A stretch of 64,000 nt of DNA, taken from positions 1,275,703-1,339,702 of the forward strand of contig NZ_LXKN01000001.1 of assembly GCF_001692325.1 (NCBI RefSeq), read 5' to 3'. A program made the translations under genes and the position numbers. A model generated the notes under the pieces. That model ran no database searches and had not been told where the DNA came from. It saw only the letters and a program-made list of their open reading frames with translations. The stretch is from Rhizobium sp. AC27/96 (GTDB lineage: Bacteria > Pseudomonadota > Alphaproteobacteria > Rhizobiales > Rhizobiaceae). This document shows, in pieces, positions 27,778 through 35,968 of the stretch (position 1 is the first letter of the stretch; the number at the start of each line of letters is the position of its first letter).

Positions 27778-28604
27778 GCTATGCTGAAGCATTGATCCCC
27801 GCCCAGCCGGCCCCGCCACAGACCACACGGCGCTTCTCGAAGGCTCGATTCGCCGGCTATTTCTTCCTGACCCTCTGGGCTCTGCTCGGCATCTCGCTGA
27901 TCGCGATGATGATAATCAACTGGGACAACGAGAAATTCTTCCAGTTTGGGCCGGCCTACCTGCATGGCCTCTGGATTACGGTAGAATTGGTCGGGCTCTC
28001 CTTCATTTTCGGTGCGATACTTTCATTGCCGATCGCCTTCGCCAGAATGTCGAGCAACAGGTTTCTGAGCACGCTTACCTATTGCTACGTCTATCTTTTC
28101 CGCGGAACGCCCCTGCTGGCACAGATATTCATTGTCTATTACGGCTTTCCGCAAGGCCGCGACTTTCTGCAAAGCTGGGGTCTCTGGTGGTTCTTCCGCG
28201 ATCCGTTCTTTTGCGGTCTGTTCGCCATATCGCTGAACACGGCGGCGTATCAGGCGGAAATCGTGCGCGGGGCAATTCAGAGCGTTCACAAGGGGCAAAG
28301 CGAAGCGGCCGCATCCCTGGGCATTCACAGGCTGGTCACCTTCTACAAGATCATCCTGCCGCAAGCTTTGATCGTGGCGCTGCGCCCTTACGGCAACGAG
28401 ATCATCCTTCTGATCAAGGGCTCCGCGGTCGTTTCGATCATCACCGTGTATGATCTGATGGGCCAGACGCGCTATGCCTTCTCACGAACCTACGACTACC
28501 AGACCTATCTCTGGGCAGCGATCTTCTACCTGGTGATCGTCGAAATCATGCGCAATGGCTGGGGCCGGATGGAAGCCTATCTGACCCGCCACCTCAAGCG
28601 CTGA
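27774..28604 (+). CDS. Polar amino acid ABC transporter permease, HisM-like
   Basis: 276 residues. Second permease subunit, partner of the preceding HisQ-like protein. Signature GLWITVELVGLSFIFGAILSLPIAFARMS, then the EAA loop GAIQSVHKGQSEAAASLGIHRLVTFYKIILPQA near residue 175. The C-terminus ends in a basic tail (YLTRHLKR). Start overlaps the upstream stop by 4 bases. The usual third partner, a HisP-type ATPase, is not downstream: the next gene is usg after 185 bp. Confidence 0.93.
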   Translation: MSYAEALIPAQPAPPQTTRRFSKARFAGYFFLTLWALLGISLIAMMIINWDNEKFFQFGPAYLHGLWITVELVGLSFIFGAILSLPIAFARMSSNRFLSTLTYCYVYLFRGTPLLAQIFIVYYGFPQGRDFLQSWGLWWFFRDPFFCGLFAISLNTAAYQAEIVRGAIQSVHKGQSEAAASLGIHRLVTFYKIILPQALIVALRPYGNEIILLIKGSAVVSIITVYDLMGQTRYAFSRTYDYQTYLWAAIFYLVIVEIMRNGWGRMEAYLTRHLKR

Positions 28605-28789
28605 CGGCAAGGACGGGCGCATGCCTCCCTTGCTGGCAGCACTCACCCATAGACGCTGCTAACACATTGATTTTTGTGAAGAAAATTTCTTTTGCGACAC
28701 TTTTGTAAAGCTTGGGTTTACCATGAGCTGTTTCCATATGTGTGTGACGGTGAGTCACGAACAAGAATGGGAACGGAAAGAGAAAGCTC

Positions 28790-29056
28790 ATGCACGACGA
28801 CATGCAAAAGCAGTTGCAAGGCTATGGGTTGACGACGGCGCAGATCCTGTACCGACTGCCCGATCACCCTCAGTTTCTGCAGACCTACATCTGGCAGGAT
28901 TATGATCTCGCCCCGAATTTCCCCGAAATGCGCGGCTTCCTGAAATTCTGGGAGGAAACGCTCGACGGCCCGCTGCATTCGGTGCGCTATGTCCATCGCA
29001 AGCTTATATCGGCGACCGAGTGGCGGGCATTGAAGGGTGAGTTCATCCTGCACTAG
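28790..29056 (+). CDS. usg: Usg family protein
   Basis: 88 residues. Small alphaproteobacterial protein family called Usg (named for lying upstream of other genes); function not established. The sequence MHDDMQKQLQGYGLTTAQILYRLPDH, with LQTYIWQDYDLAPNFPEMRGFLKFWEETLDG, follows the family pattern closely. ATG at 28790 with GGAAAGAG upstream. No signal peptide or membrane helix. Isolated in its own 185-bp promoter region. A GAAC-N8-GAAC sequence in the leader is discussed and rejected as a LexA box. Confidence 0.88.
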   Translation: MHDDMQKQLQGYGLTTAQILYRLPDHPQFLQTYIWQDYDLAPNFPEMRGFLKFWEETLDGPLHSVRYVHRKLISATEWRALKGEFILH

Positions 29057-29096
29057 CCTTGCCTCATGGATGCAGTCGCTGAACGAACCACCAATC

Positions 29097-29121
29097 GGGC
29101 GGATAACGGCTATATCCGCCC
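29097..29121 (+). terminator. Hairpin after usg
   Basis: Perfect 9-bp stem GGGCGGATA (29097-29105) with TATCCGCCC (29113-29121) and a 7-nt loop, 41 bp after the usg stop. No T run follows, so the strength is uncertain. Confidence 0.45.
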
Positions 29122-29205
29122 TCAGAAGCCCTGATCTCGACGCAAGCATTGCAAAAGCCGGTCAAGCGCCTTAATGCCAGCGGGACAAAAGAAGGGCTGC
29201 TGATC

Positions 29206-30030
29206 ATGGCAAAGAAGAAGATCGACGAAGACGCGCTGGCGGAAGCTTACAACCGTGCCTTGGCACTGGAAAAATCCGGCGATATCGATGCCGCCGTCAA
29301 GGCCTATGAAGAGGTTCTCGCTCTCGATCCGGAAGACCATGGCGGCGCCGCCGTCCGCATCGCTTCGATGGGACGTGGCGAAACCCCGGCAAAGGCGCCG
29401 GATGCCTACGTCGAGACCTTGTTCGACCAGCATGCCGAAGTTTTCGAAGACGTTCTGGTCGAGCAACTCGGCTATCATGTGCCGGTCCTCGTGCGCCAGC
29501 GACTGCAGGCGCTCGGCCTCGGCCCCTTCAAGCGCATGCTCGACCTCGGCTGCGGCACGGGGCTGACCGGTAGCACCTTGCGCGACATCGTCGAGGACAT
29601 CACCGGTATCGACATCTCCGAAAACATGGTCGAAATCGCCCACGAGAAGGATGTTTACGAAACTCTCTTCGTGGCCGAGGTCGAAGACTTCCTCGAGGAC
29701 AATGACGAAGAATCCTTCGACCTGATTACCGCCACCGATGTCCTGCCCTATCTTGGCGCGCTGGAACCGTTGTTCTTCGGCGCCGCGGAGAACATGACGC
29801 CCGGTGGCCTTTTCATCTTCTCCTCCGAGACCCTGCCGGAGGCGACCTTGGCCGGCCGTCTCTATATGGTCGGTCCGCACCAGCGCTTTGCCCATGCGGA
29901 CGCCTATGTGCGCGAGCGGCTGACTGCGACCGGCTTCGAGCTGGTCGAGATCACCGATATCAATGTCCGAATGCAGGAAGGCCAGCCGACGCCGGGCCAT
30001 CTGGTCATCGCGCGCCTGCTTGCCGACTGA
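29206..30030 (+). CDS. SAM-dependent methyltransferase with N-terminal TPR unit
   Basis: 274 residues from ATG at 29206 (AAGGG about 10 bases upstream). The first 45 residues form one TPR-like helix pair (ALAEAYNRALALEKSGDIDAAVKAYEEVLALDPEDH). A class I methyltransferase domain follows: motif I DLGCGTGLTG (residues 113-122), the acidic post-I GIDISENMV, motif II region DLITATDVLPYLGAL, then MTPGGLFIFSSE. It resembles 'predicted TPR-repeat methyltransferases' (COG4976); the substrate is unknown. Monocistronic. Confidence 0.9.
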   Translation: MAKKKIDEDALAEAYNRALALEKSGDIDAAVKAYEEVLALDPEDHGGAAVRIASMGRGETPAKAPDAYVETLFDQHAEVFEDVLVEQLGYHVPVLVRQRLQALGLGPFKRMLDLGCGTGLTGSTLRDIVEDITGIDISENMVEIAHEKDVYETLFVAEVEDFLEDNDEESFDLITATDVLPYLGALEPLFFGAAENMTPGGLFIFSSETLPEATLAGRLYMVGPHQRFAHADAYVRERLTATGFELVEITDINVRMQEGQPTPGHLVIARLLAD

Positions 30031-30050
30031 TACGACCGATAAGAACGGCA

Positions 30051-30080
30051 GAAATAGTTATCCTAATGGATAACTATTTC
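30051..30080. promoter_or_regulatory. 30-bp palindrome upstream of the GST-ArsR-SRPBCC operon
   Basis: Perfect 13-bp arms GAAATAGTTATCC (30051-30063) and GGATAACTATTTC (30068-30080) around TAAT. It is A+T rich and lacks a T tract, so an operator fits better than a terminator, though it also lies 20 bp past the methyltransferase stop. A second palindrome follows 18 bp later. Confidence 0.55.
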
Positions 30081-30098
30081 CTTGCCTCGCTGCGCGCG

Positions 30099-30144
30099 AA
30101 CTGTTACTTAGCCGTTTGGATAAGTAACAGTTGAAACCTTTATA
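30099..30144 (+). promoter_or_regulatory. Promoter and second palindrome of the GST-ArsR-SRPBCC operon
   Basis: Perfect 12-bp arms AACTGTTACTTA (30099-30110) and TAAGTAACAGTT (30121-30132) separated by 10 nt. A plausible sigma-70 promoter overlaps it: TTGGAT (30116-30121), 17-bp spacer, TTTATA (30139-30144). The right arm therefore lies between -35 and -10, the classic place for a repressor. The ArsR protein encoded as the second gene is the obvious candidate (inference). Confidence 0.55.
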
Positions 30145-30158
30145 AGAGAGGTCGTCGC

Positions 30159-30851
30159 ATGTCCCTTATTCTCTACAACCATCCCCTTGCCTCCTTCTGC
30201 CACAAGGTGCTGATGGCGCTTTATGAGAATGGCACGCCGTTCGAAAATCGGGTTATCGATCTCGGCAACGAGGAATCGCGGGCCTCCTTGGCGCGTCTCT
30301 GGCCTCTCGCCAAGTTTCCGGTGCTGCGCGACGAAACGCTCGACAGCACAGTTCCCGAAACCAGCATCATCATCGAATATCTCGATCGGCGTTACCCTGG
30401 AGCCACAGCGCTTTTACCAGCAGATCCCACAGATGCCCTGAACGTCCGGCTATGGGATCGTTTCTTCGATCTCTATGTGCAGGAACCGATGCAGAAGATC
30501 GTCGCGGACAGACGCCGGCCTGAGGATGCTCACGACCCGCAAAGCGTCGCTGAAGCACAGGCGCTGTTGCGCACCGCCTATGGAATGATCGAAAAGCAGC
30601 TCGGCGAGAAGACCTGGATCACCGGCGCAAACCTGACCATGGCCGATTGCGCCGCAGCGCCCGCTTTGTTCTACGCCGAAACGCTCGTTCCCTTCGATGG
30701 AAGCCAACCCAGACTGAAGGCATACTACCAACGCCTGCTCGACCGTCCGTCCTTTGCCCGCGTGCTGCAGGAAGCCATGCCCTATTTCCATTTCTATCCC
30801 TATCAAGAGAACCTGCCGGCCCAATTCCGCCCGGAACAATCGCATGCTTGA
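30159..30851 (+). CDS. Glutathione S-transferase family protein
   Basis: 230 residues. N-terminal thioredoxin-like domain LILYNHPLASFCHKVLMALYENG with the cis-Pro/Ser region KFPVLRD...VPETSIIIEYL, then an all-helical C-terminal domain with the folding motif ITGANLTMADCAAAPAL. Cytosolic conjugating enzyme; substrate unknown. ATG at 30159 with AGAGAGG upstream. First gene of a tightly packed operon: its end overlaps the arsR start by 8 bp, and the SRPBCC gene follows. Confidence 0.92.
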   Translation: MSLILYNHPLASFCHKVLMALYENGTPFENRVIDLGNEESRASLARLWPLAKFPVLRDETLDSTVPETSIIIEYLDRRYPGATALLPADPTDALNVRLWDRFFDLYVQEPMQKIVADRRRPEDAHDPQSVAEAQALLRTAYGMIEKQLGEKTWITGANLTMADCAAAPALFYAETLVPFDGSQPRLKAYYQRLLDRPSFARVLQEAMPYFHFYPYQENLPAQFRPEQSHA

Positions 30852-31188
30852 AGAAGCCCAGTCGCTCGACCGGATGTTTCAAGCTTTGTCAGATCAGAGC
30901 CGGCGCGGCATGATCGACCGGCTCGGACGCGGCCCCGCCTCCGTTACCGAACTGGCGCAGCCCCTGGATATGGCGCTGCCGACGGTGATGAAACACCTGC
31001 AGGTGCTGGAGACCAGCGGGCTGGTTCTCTCGGAAAAAGCCGGCAGGGTGCGGACGTATCACCTTCGCAAGGAGGCACTGGCGTCGGTCGAGCGCTGGAT
31101 CGCCGAACGCAAGGCCTCGTGGAACAGAGCATTCGACCGGCTCGACCTCTTCCTCGCAGAGACACCGACGGAGACCGCAGGCGAATGA
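30844..31188 (+). CDS. ArsR family transcriptional regulator
   Basis: 114 residues. Winged-helix repressor: FQALSDQSRRGMIDRLGRGPASVTELAQPL, recognition helix MALPTVMKHLQVLETSGLV, wing SEKAGRVRTYHL. No metal-binding ELCVCDL motif, so this is the subgroup paired with SRPBCC/AHSA1 proteins, not a metal sensor. Start overlaps the GST stop; its TGA overlaps the next ATG (ATGA). Likely autoregulates the operon through the two palindromes at 30051-30132. Confidence 0.92.
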   Translation: MLEEAQSLDRMFQALSDQSRRGMIDRLGRGPASVTELAQPLDMALPTVMKHLQVLETSGLVLSEKAGRVRTYHLRKEALASVERWIAERKASWNRAFDRLDLFLAETPTETAGE

Positions 31189-31661
31189 GCGAACGATCGA
31201 CCGAACATACGACCATCACCATAGAGCGCCATTTCAAGGCGCCTCTGCCGCGCGTTTTCAGCGCCTGGGCGATCCCTGAGCAGAAGCGGCAATGGTTTGC
31301 CTGCCATGGCGATTGGACGCCTTTGGATTTCCAGTTGGATTTCCGCGCCGGCGGCAGCGAAAGCAACCGCGTCGCCTCGACGGACGGTGTCGTGCATGCC
31401 TATCAGGCGCGCTATATCGACGTCGTCCCGAACGATCGCTTCATCTATGCCTTCGACATGATGCTGGACGACGTCAGAATTTCCGTGTCGCTGGCAACCG
31501 TCAGCTTTGCTCAGGAGCCCGGCGGCACGAAGATGACCTTCGTCGAGCAGGTCGTGTTCCTTGATGGCTATGGCGACAATGGCTCGCGACTGATGGGCAC
31601 GGAGAGCGGCTTCGATAATCTCCGGCTCTATGTCGAGGGAGACGAAAGCAGGCCGAACTAG
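31185..31661 (+). CDS. SRPBCC/AHSA1-like START-fold protein
   Basis: 158 residues. Helix-grip fold with a hydrophobic ligand cavity: ITIERHFKAPLPRVFSAWAIPEQKRQWF, then DFRAGGSESNRV, the C-terminal helix GYGDNGSRLMGTESGFDNLRLYVEG. Translationally coupled to the ArsR gene (ATGA). ArsR-SRPBCC pairs are common; here a GST gene joins them, suggesting a response to a lipophilic or electrophilic compound (inference). Convergent with ssuB, 17 bp apart with no terminator visible. Confidence 0.88.
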   Translation: MSERSTEHTTITIERHFKAPLPRVFSAWAIPEQKRQWFACHGDWTPLDFQLDFRAGGSESNRVASTDGVVHAYQARYIDVVPNDRFIYAFDMMLDDVRISVSLATVSFAQEPGGTKMTFVEQVVFLDGYGDNGSRLMGTESGFDNLRLYVEGDESRPN

Positions 31662-31678
31662 ACCATTTGGCGGGCGAC

Positions 31679-32479
31679 CTAGCTGCGCGCCTCGCCAAGA
31701 ATTGCCGCCAGCAACTTCCCTTCGAGTTCCGCCAGCGCCGGATTGCCGTGACGGCGTGGATGCGGATAAGGAACGGCGAGGTCGAGCACGATCCGCCCTT
31801 CGTCCAGTACGACGACCCGATCCGCCAGATGTACGGCTTCGCTGACATCATGCGTGACGAGCACCGCGGTAAAACGAAGCTCGCGCCAGACGCGGTTCAG
31901 CAATTCCTGCATGCTGATGCGGGTCAACGCATCCAGCGCACCAAGCGGCTCGTCGAGAGCAAGCACGCCGGGCTTGCTGACAAGCGCACGGGCAAGTGCC
32001 ACACGCTGCTTCTGGCCGCCGGAAAGGCTGGACGGCCATTCGCCAGATTTCTCGGCAAGTTGCACTTCGGAGAGAACCGAAGCCGTTGCGCTTCGGGAGA
32101 TATCCCGGGGCACGCCCTCGCCCAGCCCGACGGCTACATTATCGGCGACCGAAAGCCAGGGCAGCAGGCGCGGCTCCTGAAAGACGATGCGGGTATTCGG
32201 TTCCGTTTCGCTACCATCCCCAGCCTCGAAACGCAGATGTCCCGCATTCGGCTCGTCGAGCCCCATCAGGATGCGCAGCAGCGTGCTCTTGCCGCAGCCG
32301 CTCTTGCCAATCACGGCGACGAACTGTCCGGCCGGGATATCGAGATCGATGCCGCGCAGGACCCGATTGTTGCCGAAGCTCTTTTCCAGGCCTCTGATAT
32401 GGATTGCAGCCGCACCCGTGGATGACAGAGCTGTGCTTGCGGCTTGATGGCGAAGGCGATCCGGTGCGATCACGCTCAT
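31679..32479 (-). CDS. ssuB: Aliphatic sulfonate ABC transporter, ATP-binding protein
   Basis: 266 residues from ATG at 32479, whose GAGGA ribosome site overlaps the TGA of ssuC. ATPase of the alkanesulfonate importer. Walker [13 protein letters not shown]-loop [13 protein letters not shown] signature [15 protein letters not shown], Walker [13 protein letters not shown]-loop VTHDVSEA. The EPRLLPW wording is typical for the SsuB/TauB group. Last gene of the ssuDCB unit. Confidence 0.94.
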   Translation of the reverse strand: MSVIAPDRLRHQAASTALSSTGAAAIHIRGLEKSFGNNRVLRGIDLDIPAGQFVAVIGKSGCGKSTLLRILMGLDEPNAGHLRFEAGDGSETEPNTRIVFQEPRLLPWLSVADNVAVGLGEGVPRDISRSATASVLSEVQLAEKSGEWPSSLSGGQKQRVALARALVSKPGVLALDEPLGALDALTRISMQELLNRVWRELRFTAVLVTHDVSEAVHLADRVVVLDEGRIVLDLAVPYPHPRRHGNPALAELEGKLLAAILGEARS

Positions 32480-32489
32480 GGCTTGGTCC

Positions 32490-33326
32490 TCAATTCTGAT
32501 AGGCCGGGTTCCAGCGGAGCGCCCGGCGCTCGATGGCCCGCGCAACGACATCGGCGAGCTTGCCGAGAATGGCGTAGATTACCAGCGTCAGCACCACGAC
32601 ATCGGTCATGCCGAACTCGCGGGCATTATTGGCCATGTAGCCGATACCGGACGATGCGGCGATCGACTCCGCAACAATCAGGGTCAGCCACATGATGCCG
32701 AGCGCAAAGCGCAGCCCGACAAGGATGGACGGCAAGGCGCCGGGGAAGATCACCTTCCGGAACAGCGTCCAGTTGCTCATGCCATAGACCCTGCCCATCT
32801 CGATCAGCCCGCGATCGACATTGCGAACGCCGTGATAGGTGTTGAGATAGATCGGGAAAAGTACGCCGAGCGCTGTCAGGAACAGCTTTGATTCCTCACC
32901 GATTCCGAACCAGAGAATGACGAGCGGCACCATGGCCAGATGCGGAATGGTGCGCAGCATCTGCAGCGTCGTGTCGGTCACCTGTTCCGACAGTCGCGAC
33001 ACGCCATTGGCGATGCCCAGCAGAAAGCCGATCGAGCCGCCCACCAGCAAGCCGGCAAAAGCGCGGCCGGCGCTGACGAGGATATTGTTCGGCAACTGGC
33101 CCGAAATCGTCGTCTGCCAGAAGGCAACCACGACGGCAGCCGGTGACGGCATGATGCGCGTCGAGATCCATCCGACCGACGAGCCGAGCTGCCACGCCGC
33201 TATGACGACGACGGGCAGCAGGAAGGGCAGAAACCGTTCGAAGGAGATCACCTGCCTTGCAGGCTTGACCGGGCGAGCCCGGCTTTCGGCGCCGATGCGG
33301 ATGAAGGATGTATCGAATGCCGACAT
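32490..33326 (-). CDS. ssuC: Aliphatic sulfonate ABC transporter, permease
   Basis: 278 residues. Inner-membrane permease with about six helices and the EAA-type loop [38 protein letters not shown] near residue 185. ATG at 33326 is preferred because AAGGAG lies 8 bases before it. Sits 23 bp after ssuD and 10 bp before ssuB in one transcription unit. Confidence 0.94.
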   Translation of the reverse strand: MSAFDTSFIRIGAESRARPVKPARQVISFERFLPFLLPVVVIAAWQLGSSVGWISTRIMPSPAAVVVAFWQTTISGQLPNNILVSAGRAFAGLLVGGSIGFLLGIANGVSRLSEQVTDTTLQMLRTIPHLAMVPLVILWFGIGEESKLFLTALGVLFPIYLNTYHGVRNVDRGLIEMGRVYGMSNWTLFRKVIFPGALPSILVGLRFALGIMWLTLIVAESIAASSGIGYMANNAREFGMTDVVVLTLVIYAILGKLADVVARAIERRALRWNPAYQN

Positions 33327-33349
33327 GGGGATCTCCTTGGTAGGATGGC

Positions 33350-34525
33350 TCACGAGCCGGAAACGACTTTCAGATTGCCGCCATGGCTGCCGCCGGCAAA
33401 AATCTGCTTGGCGCCGAACTCATTGCGGAAACCCGCGCGCTGCTCCTTGCGGTCCAGCCCAAGTTCGGGGAAGAGAAGCTCCGCAACACGATAGGCCTCT
33501 TCCAGATGCGGATAGCCCGAACCGATCACCGTTTCGATGCCGATATCCTGATATTCGCGCAGCCTTGCCGCCACCGTCTTCGGTGACCCGACAAGCGCCG
33601 TACCGGCACCGGCGCGCACCAGGCCGACGCCGGCCCAGAGGTTCGGCGATACTTCGAGCTTGTCGCGGCGGCCACCGTGGAGCGCGGCCATGCGCTTCTG
33701 CCCAACCGAGTCGGACTGATTGACGAACTGCTCCTGCGCTTCGCGGATCGTCTCTTCATCAAGTTTGGAAATCAGGTGATCGGCGGCGGCCCATGCTTCC
33801 TCATCCGTCTCACGGACGATGAAATGCAGGCGGATGCCGAAGCTGACTTCGCGGCCGCGATTGGCGGCTGCTGCCCGGACCTTCTCGACCTTTTCAGCCA
33901 CCTGTGCCGGAGGCTCGCCCCAGGTCAGGTACTTGTCGACACGGCCGACCGAGAATTCGATGCCGGCATCCGAGGAGCCGCCGAAATAAAGCGGCGGGCG
34001 CGGTGCCTGCACCGGCGGCAGGCCGAGCCTTGCATTGGTGGCCTTGATATACTTGCCCTCGAATGTCGAGGAGCCCTTCTCCAGCAACTCTTCCCAGACA
34101 TGAAAGAATTCATCGGCATGGGCATAACGTTCGTCATGCTCCAGATGAATGCCGTCGCCGGCCAATTCCGCCGGGCTGCCGCCAACGACGATGTTGAGCA
34201 GCACACGTCCATTCGATACGCGGTCGAGCGTCGAAGCGAGACGGGCATAATAGGCTGGTGATGCCGTGCCGGGACGGATGGCGACCAGGAACTTCAGCTT
34301 CTGCGTATGGGCCGAAAGCGCGGCGGCGGTGACGAAGGATTCTTCGCAGGAGACGCCCGTCGGCAGCAGCACGCCGGTATAGCCGAGCCTGTCAACCGCC
34401 TGCGCGATCTGCTGGAGATAGCCGATATCCGGCCCACGATTGAGATCGGTCGAACCGAGATAGGTACCGTCGCCGGAGGTCGGGATGAACCACAGGAAAT
34501 CGATGGGTTTTGCGGTCGCGGTCAT
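33350..34525 (-). CDS. ssuD: FMNH2-dependent alkanesulfonate monooxygenase
   Basis: 391 residues. Cleaves C1-C10 alkanesulfonates to aldehyde and sulfite using FMNH2 supplied by a reductase; cytoplasmic. Luciferase-like TIM barrel starting [17 protein letters not shown]. Characteristic SsuD features: [15 protein letters not shown] with the conserved Cys near 60, [32 protein letters not shown], and the late [13 protein letters not shown]. No ssuE flavin reductase gene is in the cluster. Head of the ssuDCB unit; the promoter element lies 80 bp upstream. Confidence 0.96.
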   Translation of the reverse strand: MTATAKPIDFLWFIPTSGDGTYLGSTDLNRGPDIGYLQQIAQAVDRLGYTGVLLPTGVSCEESFVTAAALSAHTQKLKFLVAIRPGTASPAYYARLASTLDRVSNGRVLLNIVVGGSPAELAGDGIHLEHDERYAHADEFFHVWEELLEKGSSTFEGKYIKATNARLGLPPVQAPRPPLYFGGSSDAGIEFSVGRVDKYLTWGEPPAQVAEKVEKVRAAAANRGREVSFGIRLHFIVRETDEEAWAAADHLISKLDEETIREAQEQFVNQSDSVGQKRMAALHGGRRDKLEVSPNLWAGVGLVRAGAGTALVGSPKTVAARLREYQDIGIETVIGSGYPHLEEAYRVAELLFPELGLDRKEQRAGFRNEFGAKQIFAGGSHGGNLKVVSGS

Positions 34526-34604
34526 GAAGTGTTCCTGCCTTCTGGGTGCGCGTGGTCGGGAGCCACTTCCCGATGCTTCGACCGGGATAGTGGCATAGAC
34601 TATG

Positions 34605-34618
34605 GATTATATCGACAA
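34605..34618 (-). promoter_or_regulatory. ssuD promoter element TTGTCGATATAATC
   Basis: On the minus strand TTGTCGATATAATC contains a TATAAT -10 sequence and starts 93 bp, ending 80 bp, before the ssuD ATG. The same 14 bases occur 81 bp before ssuA (35779-35792). No good -35 is seen 17 bp upstream in either copy, suggesting activator dependence, as with CysB/Cbl-type control of ssu genes. Confidence 0.6.
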
Positions 34619-34642
34619 TGCAGATTTTCTATTGCCTGAGGT

Positions 34643-34665
34643 CAGGCGGAATATTTTTCCGCCTG
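34643..34665 (-). terminator. Hairpin between ssuA and ssuD
   Basis: 9-bp stem CAGGCGGAA (34643-34651) with TTCCGCCTG (34657-34665), 5-nt loop, about 65 bp after the ssuA stop. It fits an ending for the ssuA transcript but has no clear T run on the minus strand. Confidence 0.5.
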
Positions 34666-34729
34666 CGACCCCATCCAGGATCTTTTCAGACGTTGGAGGC
34701 ATCGGGAGTTCTCGAGAGGTCAACTGTGC

Positions 34730-35698
34730 TCAGCTCGCCTTCGGCCGCCAGACGATATCGGTAACGGTCAGCTTCTTCGGAACGATGCCAAGATTGTAGA
34801 ATTCATCGGCTAGTCCCTGTTGGTAGGCGACCGCGGCATCCGTGATCGTGGAAACACCGCCGAGGTTCGAGCCGGGACGGGTCAACGTCACCCGCGTCAC
34901 GTCGGCCGGTACACCGGTGATCTCGGCAAGGGCCGCAACGGTATCATCTAGATTGGACTGCGCCGCTGCGCCCACCTTGGCCAGCTCGTCAATGACATCG
35001 GTGATGACCTGCGGATTGTCCTTGGTGAAATCGCCGTTTGCCAGGAAATAGCTGAAGGAGTCGACGATCCCCCGCGCCGTCGTCAGGATACGCGTATCCG
35101 GATCGGCTTCGGCAATGGCCAGGTAAGGATCCCAGATCGACCAGGCATCGATGGCGCCGGTCTTGAAAGCAGCCGAAGCATCCGGCGGCGCGAGATCGAG
35201 CGCCTGGACGTCGTTGACCGTCAGTCCGCCCTTGCGCAAGGCCTTGACGGTGACGTTATGGGCGCTGGAGCCACGCTTGAAGGCGACTTTCTTTCCCTTA
35301 AGATCGGCAAGCGTCTGGATCGGCGAATCCTTGCGAACAAGAATGGCGGAGCTTTCCGGGCTGCCCGTATAAAGGCCGACATAGAGCAGATTGCCATTGG
35401 CTGCCTGCGCAAAGAGTGGCGGTACGTCGCCGGTGGCACCGAAATCAAGCGCACCTGCCCCAAGCGCTTCAAGGAGCGGCGGTCCAGAGGTGAATTCAGA
35501 CCACTCGACAGAAATCCCGCGATCGGAAAGCCGCTTCTCCAGCGCTCCCTTGCGTTTGGCGAGCGCCAGCACGCCGTTCTTCTGCCAGCCGATGCGAAGA
35601 GTGGTCGCCGCAGCGGCACCAGCCGGCCTGATGGAGGGCAACGCGAAGGCAGCCGCCGTGGCGCCGAAGAGGCCGAGTGTCTGTCTGCGCGAAATCAT
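34730..35698 (-). CDS. ssuA: Aliphatic sulfonate ABC transporter, substrate-binding protein
   Basis: 322 residues from ATG at 35698 (AAAGGA upstream). Periplasmic binding protein of the SsuA/TauA family. The signal begins MISRRQTLGLFGATAAAFALP; the twin Arg with following hydrophobic stretch looks like a Tat signal. Mature start TTLRIGWQKNGVLALAKRKGALE; then GALDFGATGDVPPLFAQAAN and LDLAPPDASAAFKTGAIDAWSIWDPY are family hallmarks. Transcribed towards ssuD but with its own copy of the ssu promoter element and a 204-bp gap. Confidence 0.94.
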   Translation of the reverse strand: MISRRQTLGLFGATAAAFALPSIRPAGAAAATTLRIGWQKNGVLALAKRKGALEKRLSDRGISVEWSEFTSGPPLLEALGAGALDFGATGDVPPLFAQAANGNLLYVGLYTGSPESSAILVRKDSPIQTLADLKGKKVAFKRGSSAHNVTVKALRKGGLTVNDVQALDLAPPDASAAFKTGAIDAWSIWDPYLAIAEADPDTRILTTARGIVDSFSYFLANGDFTKDNPQVITDVIDELAKVGAAAQSNLDDTVAALAEITGVPADVTRVTLTRPGSNLGGVSTITDAAVAYQQGLADEFYNLGIVPKKLTVTDIVWRPKAS

Positions 35699-35778
35699 CG
35701 AAGATCCTTTTCCCTGTCGCTTTGGCGCTTCCCGTGAACGCCGGCTCATTGTCGGTAGCTAAGGATCGCAAATCCACA

Positions 35779-35792
35779 GATTATATCGACAA
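35779..35792 (-). promoter_or_regulatory. ssuA promoter element TTGTCGATATAATC
   Basis: Exact 14-base copy of the element before ssuD, ending 81 bp before the ssuA ATG. It includes TATAAT as a likely -10, leaving a leader of roughly 70 nt in both transcripts. Identity of sequence and distance points to a shared regulator. Confidence 0.6.
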
Positions 35793-35968
35793 AGGATATT
35801 ATGAAGTTTTCCGCGAACGTCGAAATTTGGTTTCGCCAAATGCCTCATTCTAGAAATGAGATTCCAAGCCAAGTGACATGGTGACAAGTTGGTCGATAAA
35901 TCGGCCTTCCGTCCCTCTGGCCTTTCCGCTAAGCCTTCGAGTCAAAATAGATCATGGAGCAAGAAAAA

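Noticed and set aside
28759..28774. GAAC-N8-GAAC upstream of usg as a LexA box
   Set aside because: The alphaproteobacterial box has a 7-nt spacer; here it is 8, and usg is not a known SOS gene.
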